Below are positions 1 through 9,192 of a stretch of 43,684 nucleotides of DNA, in pieces (within the stretch, counting starts at the first letter, position 1; each line of letters begins with the position of its first letter). The stretch comes from Schoenoplectus triqueter (taxonomy: Eukaryota; Streptophyta; Magnoliopsida; Poales; Cyperaceae): contig CAXKVV010001109.1 in NCBI GenBank assembly GCA_964058805.1, positions 1-43,684 on the forward strand. The letters run 5' to 3'. The notes beneath the pieces were generated by a model. The model saw only the letters and a program-made list of their open reading frames with translations. It was not told the origin of the DNA and did not search any database. The translations under genes and the position numbers were made by a program.

Positions 1-176
1 CCTCAAATGATACAAAACTCGAATAAACTGAATATCTTTTAAATGCATTCGTGTCAATATTTCCACTGTATTTTAGTCTTAAAGGTTAGAGAATACCAAG
101 ATTATAAAGAAATAAATAGGGGATATCATTCAAAATAATCTTGTTTATTTTGGTTATTTTATAAGTTAAAACAAGG
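1..176. repeat. Monomer type M1 (first copy, 176 bp)
   Basis: First monomer of the HOR in the phase used here. It opens with CCTCAAATG instead of the usual CTTCAAATG; that one change creates the palindrome at the HOR seam. It carries the AATGCATT palindrome near offset 41. Its mid-monomer block reads GTTAGAGAAT, so the TTCnnGAA dyad is lost. The 3' end reads ATAAGTTAAAACAAGG, away from the common GAGTTGAAATGAGG. This copy has a private C at position 50 and the T142 allele shared only with U3. Confidence 0.9.
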
Positions 177-353
177 CTTCAAATGATACAAAACTCGAAT
201 AAACTGAATACTATTTTAATACATTTGTGTTAATCTTTTAACGTTATTCATCTCATAAGGGTGCAAAAACACCACAATTATGATCTAAATGAATAGAGGA
301 CGTCATTTAAAACAAATTTGTGTATTTTGGTTATTTTTCGAGTTGAAATGATG
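177..353. repeat. Monomer type M2 (first copy, 177 bp)
   Basis: Starts with the canonical CTTCAAATGATACAAAACTC. It has AATACATT in place of AATGCATT. Its centre is atypical: around 260-273 it reads GGTGCAAAAACACC, a short inverted repeat with 4-bp arms, and the TTCnnGAA dyad is missing. Its end reads CGAGTTGAAATGATG, so the next monomer follows TG rather than GG. Confidence 0.9.
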
Positions 354-528
354 CTTCAAGGGATAGAAAACTCGAATAAATTGAATATTGTTTAAATGCG
401 TTTGTGTCATTCGACGGAATTATTAACATATATAAGTTCGAGAACAGCATGATTATAATATAAATGAATAGGGTACATCATTTAAAATAATTTGGTGTAT
501 TTTGGTTATTTTATGAGTTTAAATGAGA
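354..528. repeat. Monomer type M3 (first copy, 175 bp)
   Basis: Starts CTTCAAGGGATAGAAAACTC. It is one of the two shortest types (175 bp). The region after TTTGTGTCAT (about 409-435) is clearly different from the other monomers and includes the diagnostic site s2 (414) in a short CpG-containing stretch. Diagnostic sites s1 (394) and s3 (474) also lie here, so M3 is the most informative monomer for telling HOR haplotypes apart. The dyad GTTCGAGAAC is at 436-445. Confidence 0.9.
436..445. repeat. Mid-monomer dyad GTTCGAGAAC (first of six per unit)
   Basis: TTCnnGAA occurs at offset 82-86 from the monomer start in M3 (436-445), M4 (613-622), M6 (969-978), M7 (1146-1155), M10 (1676-1685) and M12 (2032-2041) of U1, and repeats in each unit. 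It resembles a pair of inverted heat-shock-element half sites, but a third half site in phase is not evident. Confidence 0.6.
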
Positions 529-705
529 CTTCAAATGAAACAAAACTGAAATAAACGGAATACCGTTCTAATGCATTTGTGCCAATCATTTTATGCTATT
601 TGTCTCTTAAAGGTTCGGGAACAGCGTAATTATAATGTAAATGAATAGGGGACGCCGGTGAAAATAATATGGTACGTTTTGGTTTTTATATGAGTTGAAA
701 TGATG
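529..705. repeat. Monomer type M4 (first copy, 177 bp)
   Basis: Starts CTTCAAATGAAACAAAACTG and has lost the CTCG found in most types. The dyad is GTTCGGGAAC at 613-622. The stretch around 650-680 (GACGCCGGTGAAAATAATAT, then GGTACGTTTTGG) replaces the common CATCATTCAAAATAATTTTG block and is relatively CpG-rich. Diagnostic site s4 (683) separates pure B units (A) from all others (T). Confidence 0.9.
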
Positions 706-882
706 CTATAATTAATACAAAAGTCGAAAAAACTGAATATCATTTTAATGCATGTGTGATAATCTTTCAATGCTATTTTTGTCCCCAAGGATCGGGACTA
801 CCAGAATTATAATGCAAACGAATAGGGCACTTCATTCAAAATAATTTTATATATTTTGGTTATTTTATGAGTTGAAATGAGG
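706..882. repeat. Monomer type M5 (first copy, 177 bp)
   Basis: Starts CTATAATTAATACAAAAGTC, the most diverged opening of the thirteen. The centre reads GTCCCCAAGGATCGGGACT, with short complementary GTCCC and GGGAC arms. AATGCATGTG replaces AATGCATTTG. The 3' half, with TCAAAATAATTTTATA and the GAGTTGAAATGAGG end, is canonical. Confidence 0.9.
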
Positions 883-1061
883 CTTGAAACACAATACAAA
901 ACTCGAAAATAATGAATACCATTTTATAGCCTTTGTGTTAATCTTTCTACGTTATTCGTGTGCTAAGGGTTCGAGAACTACACAATTATAAGGTAATTGA
1001 ATAGGGTACATCATTCAAAATAATTTTGTGTATGTTGGTTATTTTTTGAGTTGAAGTGAGG
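883..1061. repeat. Monomer type M6 (first copy, 179 bp; 177 bp in short-allele units)
   Basis: Starts CTTGAAACACAATACAAAAC. The ACAC/AC length difference at about 889-892 (site s5) explains the 2,299 versus 2,297 bp unit lengths and looks like slippage of an AC dinucleotide. The dyad GTTCGAGAAC is at 969-978. Site s6 (997) is here. CAAAATAATTTTG, a 13-bp dyad, is at 1016-1028. Confidence 0.9.
1016..1028. repeat. AT-rich 13-bp dyad CAAAATAATTTTG
   Basis: A single-base-centred palindrome at 1016-1028 in M6. Related forms are CAAAATTATTTTG in M8 and TAAAATAATTTTA in M7 of A units. It lies about 130-150 bases into the monomer. Confidence 0.6.
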
Positions 1062-1238
1062 CTTCAAATGATAAAAAACTCAAATAAACTGAATACCGTT
1101 TTAATGCATTTGTGTTAATCTTTCAAAGTTATTCGTGTTATAAAGGTTCGAGAATAGATAGTTTATAATGTAAACGAATAGAGGACATCATTTAAAATAA
1201 TTTTACGTATTATGGTTATTTTATGAGTTTCAATGAGG
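1062..1238. repeat. Monomer type M7 (first copy, 177 bp)
   Basis: Starts CTTCAAATGATAAAAAACTC and is close to the apparent consensus. The dyad GTTCGAGAAT is at 1146-1155. The 13-bp dyad TAAAATAATTTTA is complete in A units; the B allele at s7 (1205) turns the final A to G and breaks its outermost pair. U4 and U6 share a rare A in this monomer (8069 and 12666). Confidence 0.9.
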
Positions 1239-1415
1239 CTTCAAATTGTACAAAACTCGAATAAACTGGACACGGTATTAATGCATTTGTGTTAATATTT
1301 TAACACTTTTCTAGTCTTAAAGAGTCAGGAACAACACAATCATAATGTAAACGAATCAGGGTCATCATTCAAAATTATTTTGAGTATTTTGGTTATTTTA
1401 TGGGTTGAAATGAGG
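1239..1415. repeat. Monomer type M8 (first copy, 177 bp)
   Basis: Starts CTTCAAATTGTACAAAACTC, identical over its first 27 bases to M9, which suggests M8 and M9 are recent sisters or exchanged sequence. It has GGACACGGTATTAATGC in place of GAATACCGTTTTAATGC. The dyad CAAAATTATTTTG is present. Site s8 (1383, A or T) splits the A units into an early group (U1, U3) and a later group (U5, U7-U11, U17). Confidence 0.9.
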
Positions 1416-1421
1416 CTTCAA
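1405..1421. repeat. Monomer-junction dyad TTGAA-N7-TTCAA
   Basis: The conserved monomer end (GTTGAAATGAGG) and start (CTTCAAAT) form an inverted repeat with 5-bp arms and a 7-base centre. This clean copy is at the M8/M9 junction. Other junctions keep one or both arms with substitutions. Confidence 0.6.
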
Positions 1422-1592
1422 ATTGTACAAAACTCGAATAAATCGTATACCGTTTTAATGCATTTGTGTTAATTTTTCAATGTCATTCATATTATAAAGG
1501 TTTTAGAATAACTTGATTATAATGTAAATGAATAGAGGAGATCATTTAGAATAATGTTGTGTATTATGGTTATTTTCTGTGTTTTAATGAGG
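1416..1592. repeat. Monomer type M9 (first copy, 177 bp)
   Basis: Opens like M8, then has TCGTATACC instead of CTGAATACC. The linked variant TTGTATACC occurs only in U7 and U17. The centre reads GTTTTAGAATAAC and lacks the TTCnnGAA dyad. The end TTTTCTGTGTTTTAATGAGG is off-consensus. Site s9 (1554) is A in U1, U3 and U19 and G elsewhere. Confidence 0.9.
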
Positions 1593-1768
1593 CTTCAAAT
1601 TAGAAAAAACTCGAGTAAACTGAATACGGTTTTAAAGCATTTGTGTTTATATTTCAATGCTTTCGCGTCTTAAACGTTCAAGAACAACACAAATACAATG
1701 TAAACGAATCAGGGACATCATTCAAAATAGTTTTGTGTATTTTGGTTATTTTATGAGTTGAAATGAGG
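1593..1768. repeat. Monomer type M10 (first copy, 176 bp)
   Basis: Starts CTTCAAATTAGAAAAAACTC followed by GAG, giving CTCGAG, which I see once per unit; it is lost in U8 (CTTGAG at 17698-17703). The dyad is GTTCAAGAAC at 1676-1685. TTTCGCGTC gives a small CpG cluster. AAAGCATT replaces AATGCATT. Confidence 0.9.
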
Positions 1769-1947
1769 CTTGAAAATAATATAAAACTCCGAACAACAAG
1801 AATATTAATTTTAATCTATTTGTCTTAATCTTTCAAAGCAATTCATGTCTTAGCGGTTTAAGAACAAAATAATTATGCAGTAAACGAATAGGGGACAACG
1901 TTCAAAATATTTTGTGTATTTTGGTTATTTTAGGAGCTGAAATGAGA
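1769..1947. repeat. Monomer type M11 (first copy, 179 bp)
   Basis: Starts CTTGAAAATAATATAAAACT, with the same 2-base expansion and CTTGAAA opening as the long M6, which hints that M6 and M11 are related. ACAAGAATATTAATTTTAATC replaces the usual CTGAATACC block. The centre is GTTTAAGAAC, one change away from the TTCnnGAA dyad. It ends AGGAGCTGAAATGAGA. Confidence 0.88.
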
Positions 1948-2122
1948 CTTCGAATGATACAAAACTCGAATAGATAGAATACCTTTTTAATGCATTTGTG
2001 TTAATCTTTCAATGTTATTCATGTATTAATGGTTCGAGAACACCGCGATTCTAATCCAAACGATAGTGAAATCATTTAAAATAATATTATGTACTTCGAT
2101 TATTTTATGAGTTGAAATGAGG
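1948..2122. repeat. Monomer type M12 (first copy, 175 bp)
   Basis: Starts CTTCGAATGATACAAAACTC and has the AATGCATT palindrome. The dyad GTTCGAGAAC is at 2032-2041, followed by ACCGCGATTC. The normal GTAAACGAATAGGGGACATC is shortened and altered to CCAAACGATAGTGAAATC, which accounts for the short length. TGTACTTCGATT replaces TGTATTTTGGTT; the T variant of this (TATTTCG) is shared by U12 and U19. Confidence 0.88.
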
Positions 2123-2299
2123 CATCAAATTATAGAAAACTCAAATAAACTGAATATAATTTTAATACATTTGCATTAATATTTCAACGCTACTCGTGTC
2201 TTAAAGGTTTAGGGACACTATACTTACAATGTAAAATAATATGGTACAACATTCAAAATAATTATATGTATTTTGGTGATTTTATGAGTTGAAATGAGG
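2123..2299. repeat. Monomer type M13 (first copy, 177 bp)
   Basis: Last monomer of the HOR. It starts CATCAAATTATAGAAAACTC, carries TTGCATTAATATTTC in place of TTGTGTTAATCTTTC, and has ATGTAAAATAATATGG where others have ATGTAAACGAATAGGGG. It ends GAGTTGAAATGAGG, which joins M1 to form the seam palindrome. U1 has a private C at 2188 and U2 a private G at 4485. Confidence 0.88.
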
Positions 2300-2304
2300 C
2301 CTCA
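2295..2304. repeat. Seam palindrome TGAGGCCTCA at the HOR boundary (first of 19)
   Basis: A perfect 10-bp palindrome formed where M13 ends and M1 begins. It recurs at every unit boundary in the window, with one change (TTAGGCCTCA) at 41361-41370. The GGCC core was seen nowhere else in the unit, so it marks the HOR once per 2.3 kb. Function, if any, is unknown; it may be a chance product of one substitution in M1. Confidence 0.85.
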
Positions 2305-4596
2305 AATGATACAAAACTCGAATAAACTGAATATCTTTTAAATGCATTTGTGTCAATATTTCCACTGTATTTTAGTCTTAAAGGTTAGAGAATACCAAGA
2401 TTATAAAGAAATAAATAGGGGATATCATTCAAAATAATCTCGTTTATTTTGGTTATTTTATAAGTTAAAACAAGGCTTCAAATGATACAAAACTCGAATA
2501 AACTGAATACTATTTTAATACATTTGTGTTAATCTTTTAACGTTATTCATCTCATAAGGGTGCAAAAACACCACAATTATGATCTAAATGAATAGAGGAC
2601 GTCATTTAAAACAAATTTGTGTATTTTGGTTATTTTTCGAGTTGAAATGATGCTTCAAGGGATAGAAAACTCGAATAAATTGAATATTGTTTTAATGCGT
2701 TTGTGTCATTCGGCGGAATTATTAACATATATAAGTTCGAGAACAGCATGATTATAATATAAATGAATAGGGGACATCATTTAAAATAATTTGGTGTATT
2801 TTGGTTATTTTATGAGTTTAAATGAGACTTCAAATGAAACAAAACTGAAATAAACGGAATACCGTTCTAATGCATTTGTGCCAATCATTTTATGCTATTT
2901 GTCTCTTAAAGGTTCGGGAACAGCGTAATTATAATGTAAATGAATAGGGGACGCTGGTGAAAATAATATGGTACGTTTTGGATTTTATATGAGTTGAAAT
3001 GATGCTATAATTAATACAAAAGTCGAAAAAACTGAATATCATTTTAATGCATGTGTGATAATCTTTCAATGCTATTTTTGTCCCCAAGGATCGGGACTAC
3101 CAGAATTATAATGCAAACGAATAGGGCACTTCATTCAAAATAATTTTATATATTTTGGTTATTTTATGAGTTGAAATGAGGCTTGAAACAATACAAAACT
3201 CGAAAATAATGAATACCATTTTATAGCCTTTGTGTTAATCTTTCTACGTTATTCGTGTGCTAAGGGTTCGAGAACTACACAATTATAAGGTAAATGAATA
3301 GGGTACATCATTCAAAATAATTTTGTGTATGTTGGTTATTTTTTGAGTTGAAGTGAGGCTTCAAATGATAAAAAACTCAAATAAACTGAATACCGTTTTA
3401 ATGCATTTGTGTTAATCTTTCAAAGTTATTCGTGTTATAAAGGTTCGAGAATAGATAGTTTATAATGTAAACGAATAGAGGACATCATTTAAAATAATTT
3501 TGCGTATTATGGTTATTTTATGAGTTTCAATGAGGCTTCAAATTGTACAAAACTCGAATAAACTGGACACGGTATTAATGCATTTGTGTTAATATTTTAA
3601 CACTTTTCTAGTCTTAAAGAGTCAGGAACAACACAATCATAATGTAAACGAATCAGGGTCATCATTCAAAATTATTTTGAGTATTTTGGTTATTTTATGG
3701 GTTGAAATGAGGCTTCAAATTGTACAAAACTCGAATAAATCGTATACCGTTTTAATGCATTTGTGTTAATTTTTCAATGTCATTCATATTATAAAGGTTT
3801 TAGAATAACTTGATTATAATGTAAATGAATAGAGGAGATCATTTAGAATAGTGTTGTGTATTATGGTTATTTTCTGTGTTTTAATGAGGCTTCAAATTAG
3901 AAAAAACTCGAGTAAACTGAATACGGTTTTAAAGCATTTGTGTTTATATTTCAATGCTTTCGCGTCTTAAACGTTCAAGAACAACACAAATACAATGTAA
4001 ACGAATCAGGGACATCATTCAAAATAGTTTTGTGTATTTTGGTTATTTTATGAGTTGAAATGAGGCTTGAAAATAATATAAAACTCCGAACAACAAGAAT
4101 ATTAATTTTAATCTATTTGTCTTAATCTTTCAAAGCAATTCATGTCTTAGCGGTTTAAGAACAAAATAATTATGCAGTAAACGAATAGGGGACAACGTTC
4201 AAAATATTTTGTGTATTTTGGTTATTTTAGGAGCTGAAATGAGACTTCGAATGATACAAAACTCGAATAGATAGAATACCTTTTTAATGCATTTGTGTTA
4301 ATCTTTCAATGTTATTCATGTATTAATGGTTCGAGAACACCGCGATTCTAATCCAAACGATAGTGAAATCATTTAAAATAATATTATGTACTTCGATTAT
4401 TTTATGAGTTGAAATGAGGCATCAAATTATAGAAAACTCAAATAAACTGAATATAATTTTAATACATTTGCATTAATATTTCAAGGCTACTCGTGTCTTA
4501 AAGGTTTAGGGACACTATACTTACAATGTAAAATAATATGGTACAACATTCAAAATAATTATATGTATTTTGGTGATTTTATGAGTTGAAATGAGG
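2300..4596. repeat. HOR unit U2, 2,297 bp, haplotype B
   Basis: All seven diagnostic sites are B-type, including the short M6. s9 is G and s10 is C. Private changes noted are T at 2955 (GACGCTGG in M4) and G at 4485. It forms an A-B pair with U1 that is repeated as U3-U4. Confidence 0.95.
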
Positions 4597-6895
4597 CCTC
4601 AAATGATACAAAACTCGAATAAACTGAATATCTTTTAAATGCATTTGTGTCAATATTTCCACTGTATTTTAGTCTTAAAGGTTAGAGAATACCAAGATTA
4701 TAAAGAAATAAATAGGGGATATCATTCAAAATAATCTTGTTTATTTTGGTTATTTTATAAGTTAAAACAAGGCTTCAAATGATACAAAACTCGAATAAAC
4801 TGAATACTATTTTAATACATTTGTGTTAATCTTTTAACGTTATTCATCTCATAAGGGTGCAAAAACACCACAATTATGATCTAAATGAATAGAGGACGTC
4901 ATTTAAAACAAATTTGTGTATTTTGGTTATTTTTCGAGTTGAAATGATGCTTCAAGGGATAGAAAACTCGAATAAATTGAATATTGTTTAAATGCGTTTG
5001 TGTCATTCGACGGAATTATTAACATATATAAGTTCGAGAACAGCATGATTATAATATAAATGAATAGGGTACATCATTTAAAATAATTTGGTGTATTTTG
5101 GTTATTTTATGAGTTTAAATGAGACTTCAAATGAAACAAAACTGAAATAAACGGAATACCGTTCTAATGCATTTGTGCCAATCATTTTATGCTATTTGTC
5201 TCTTAAAGGTTCGGGAACAGCGTAATTATAATGTAAATGAATAGGGGACGCCGGTGAAAATAATATGGTACGTTTTGGTTTTTATATGAGTTGAAATGAT
5301 GCTATAATTAATACAAAAGTCGAAAAAACTGAATATCATTTTAATGCATGTGTGATAATCTTTCAATGCTATTTTTGTCCCCAAGGATCGGGACTACCAG
5401 AATTATAATGCAAACGAATAGGGCACTTCATTCAAAATAATTTTATATATTTTGGTTATTTTATGAGTTGAAATGAGGCTTGAAACACAATACAAAACTC
5501 GAAAATAATGAATACCATTTTATAGCCTTTGTGTTAATCTTTCTACGTTATTCGTGTGCTAAGGGTTCGAGAACTACACAATTATAAGGTAATTGAATAG
5601 GGTACATCATTCAAAATAATTTTGTGTATGTTGGTTATTTTTTGAGTTGAAGTGAGGCTTCAAATGATAAAAAACTCAAATAAACTGAATACCGTTTTAA
5701 TGCATTTGTGTTAATCTTTCAAAGTTATTCGTGTTATAAAGGTTCGAGAATAGATAGTTTATAATGTAAACGAATAGAGGACATCATTTAAAATAATTTT
5801 ACGTATTATGGTTATTTTATGAGTTTCAATGAGGCTTCAAATTGTACAAAACTCGAATAAACTGGACACGGTATTAATGCATTTGTGTTAATATTTTAAC
5901 ACTTTTCTAGTCTTAAAGAGTCAGGAACAACACAATCATAATGTAAACGAATCAGGGTCATCATTCAAAATTATTTTGAGTATTTTGGTTATTTTATGGG
6001 TTGAAATGAGGCTTCAAATTGTACAAAACTCGAATAAATCGTATACCGTTTTAATGCATTTGTGTTAATTTTTCAATGTCATTCATATTATAAAGGTTTT
6101 AGAATAACTTGATTATAATGTAAATGAATAGAGGAGATCATTTAGAATAATGTTGTGTATTATGGTTATTTTCTGTGTTTTAATGAGGCTTCAAATTAGA
6201 AAAAACTCGAGTAAACTGAATACGGTTTTAAAGCATTTGTGTTTATATTTCAATGCTTTCGCGTCTTAAACGTTCAAGAACAACACAAATACAATGTAAA
6301 CGAATCAGGGACATCATTCAAAATAGTTTTGTGTATTTTGGTTATTTTATGAGTTGAAATGAGGCTTGAAAATAATATAAAACTCCGAACAACAAGAATA
6401 TTAATTTTAATCTATTTGTCTTAATCTTTCAAAGCAATTCATGTCTTAGCGGTTTAAGAACAAAATAATTATGCAGTAAACGAATAGGGGACAACGTTCA
6501 AAATATTTTGTGTATTTTGGTTATTTTAGGAGCTGAAATGAGACTTCGAATGATACAAAACTCGAATAGATAGAATACCTTTTTAATGCATTTGTGTTAA
6601 TCTTTCAATGTTATTCATGTATTAATGGTTCGAGAACACCGCGATTCTAATCCAAACGATAGTGAAATCATTTAAAATAATATTATGTACTTCGATTATT
6701 TTATGAGTTGAAATGAGGCATCAAATTATAGAAAACTCAAATAAACTGAATATAATTTTAATACATTTGCATTAATATTTCAAAGCTACTCGTGTCTTAA
6801 AGGTTTAGGGACACTATACTTACAATGTAAAATAATATGGTACAACATTCAAAATAATTATATGTATTTTGGTGATTTTATGAGTTGAAATGAGG
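4597..6895. repeat. HOR unit U3, 2,299 bp, haplotype A (early subtype)
   Basis: Same allele set as U1 at all ten sites, including the T at s10 and A at s9 that define the early subtype. It lacks both U1 private bases. U1 and U3 are closer to each other than either is to the adjacent U2. Confidence 0.95.
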
Positions 6896-9192
6896 CCTCA
6901 AATGATACAAAACTCGAATAAACTGAATATCTTTTAAATGCATTTGTGTCAATATTTCCACTGTATTTTAGTCTTAAAGGTTAGAGAATACCAAGATTAT
7001 AAAGAAATAAATAGGGGATATCATTCAAAATAATCTCGTTTATTTTGGTTATTTTATAAGTTAAAACAAGGCTTCAAATGATACAAAACTCGAATAAACT
7101 GAATACTATTTTAATACATTTGTGTTAATCTTTTAACGTTATTCATCTCATAAGGGTGCAAAAACACCACAATTATGATCTAAATGAATAGAGGACGTCA
7201 TTTAAAACAAATTTGTGTATTTTGGTTATTTTTCGAGTTGAAATGATGCTTCAAGGGATAGAAAACTCGAATAAATTGAATATTGTTTTAATGCGTTTGT
7301 GTCATTCGGCGGAATTATTAACATATATAAGTTCGAGAACAGCATGATTATAATATAAATGAATAGGGGACATCATTTAAAATAATTTGGTGTATTTTGG
7401 TTATTTTATGAGTTTAAATGAGACTTCAAATGAAACAAAACTGAAATAAACGGAATACCGTTCTAATGCATTTGTGCCAATCATTTTATGCTATTTGTCT
7501 CTTAAAGGTTCGGGAACAGCGTAATTATAATGTAAATGAATAGGGGACGCCGGTGAAAATAATATGGTACGTTTTGGATTTTATATGAGTTGAAATGATG
7601 CTATAATTAATACAAAAGTCGAAAAAACTGAATATCATTTTAATGCATGTGTGATAATCTTTCAATGCTATTTTTGTCCCCAAGGATCGGGACTACCAGA
7701 ATTATAATGCAAACGAATAGGGCACTTCATTCAAAATAATTTTATATATTTTGGTTATTTTATGAGTTGAAATGAGGCTTGAAACAATACAAAACTCGAA
7801 AATAATGAATACCATTTTATAGCCTTTGTGTTAATCTTTCTACGTTATTCGTGTGCTAAGGGTTCGAGAACTACACAATTATAAGGTAAATGAATAGGGT
7901 ACATCATTCAAAATAATTTTGTGTATGTTGGTTATTTTTTGAGTTGAAGTGAGGCTTCAAATGATAAAAAACTCAAATAAACTGAATACCGTTTTAATGC
8001 ATTTGTGTTAATCTTTCAAAGTTATTCGTGTTATAAAGGTTCGAGAATAGATAGTTTATAATGTAAACAAATAGAGGACATCATTTAAAATAATTTTGCG
8101 TATTATGGTTATTTTATGAGTTTCAATGAGGCTTCAAATTGTACAAAACTCGAATAAACTGGACACGGTATTAATGCATTTGTGTTAATATTTTAACACT
8201 TTTCTAGTCTTAAAGAGTCAGGAACAACACAATCATAATGTAAACGAATCAGGGTCATCATTCAAAATTATTTTGAGTATTTTGGTTATTTTATGGGTTG
8301 AAATGAGGCTTCAAATTGTACAAAACTCGAATAAATCGTATACCGTTTTAATGCATTTGTGTTAATTTTTCAATGTCATTCATATTATAAAGGTTTTAGA
8401 ATAACTTGATTATAATGTAAATGAATAGAGGAGATCATTTAGAATAGTGTTGTGTATTATGGTTATTTTCTGTGTTTTAATGAGGCTTCAAATTAGAAAA
8501 AACTCGAGTAAACTGAATACGGTTTTAAAGCATTTGTGTTTATATTTCAATGCTTTCGCGTCTTAAACGTTCAAGAACAACACAAATACAATGTAAACGA
8601 ATCAGGGACATCATTCAAAATAGTTTTGTGTATTTTGGTTATTTTATGAGTTGAAATGAGGCTTGAAAATAATATAAAACTCCGAACAACAAGAATATTA
8701 ATTTTAATCTATTTGTCTTAATCTTTCAAAGCAATTCATGTCTTAGCGGTTTAAGAACAAAATAATTATGCAGTAAACGAATAGGGGACAACGTTCAAAA
8801 TATTTTGTGTATTTTGGTTATTTTAGGAGCTGAAATGAGACTTCGAATGATACAAAACTCGAATAGATAGAATACCTTTTTAATGCATTTGTGTTAATCT
8901 TTCAATGTTATTCATGTATTAATGGTTCGAGAACACCGCGATTCTAATCCAAACGATAGTGAAATCATTTAAAATAATATTATGTACTTCGATTATTTTA
9001 TGAGTTGAAATGAGGCATCAAATTATAGAAAACTCAAATAAACTGAATATAATTTTAATACATTTGCATTAATATTTCAAAGCTACTCGTGTCTTAAAGG
9101 TTTAGGGACACTATACTTACAATGTAAAATAATATGGTACAACATTCAAAATAATTATATGTATTTTGGTGATTTTATGAGTTGAAATGAGG
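6896..9192. repeat. HOR unit U4, 2,297 bp, haplotype B
   Basis: All seven sites are B-type. It carries the rare A at 8069 (TAAACAAATAG in M7), shared only with U6 at the same unit offset (1173). I saw no difference between U4 and U6 by eye. Confidence 0.95.

Larger units (their letters stand above)
1..2299. repeat. HOR unit U1, 2,299 bp, haplotype A (early subtype)
   Basis: Thirteen monomers, M1-M13. Sites s1-s7 are all A-type, with A at s8, A at s9 and T at s10 (142). Only U3 shares that full combination. Private differences noted are C at 50 and C at 2188. The window opens exactly at the M1 start, so the phase used here is partly a convenience of the window edge. Confidence 0.95.
1..9192. 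repeat. Super-repeat: two copies of an A-B pair of HOR units (4,596 bp each)
   Basis: U1-U2 (1-4596) and U3-U4 (4597-9192) are both 4,596 bp. U1 matches U3 and U2 matches U4 at all ten diagnostic sites, including the rare alleles at s9 and s10 in the A halves. The differences I noted are 50, 2188, 2955, 4485 and 8069. U5-U6 continues the alternation but with the late A subtype. Confidence 0.85.

Noticed and set aside
260..273. Hairpin GGTGCAAAAACACC in M2 as a terminator or structural RNA
   Set aside because: Stem of only four pairs, no flanking gene or promoter, and it repeats only because the HOR repeats.
410..424. CENP-B box in M3
   Set aside because: TTCG and the following A fit, but the required CGGG is TATT. 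Only five of nine core bases match, and no better site was seen.
441..480. TATAAT-like boxes as promoters (recurrent TATAATGTAAA)
   Set aside because: Such strings are expected by chance in DNA of about 72% A+T and belong to the monomer itself; no transcribed unit follows.
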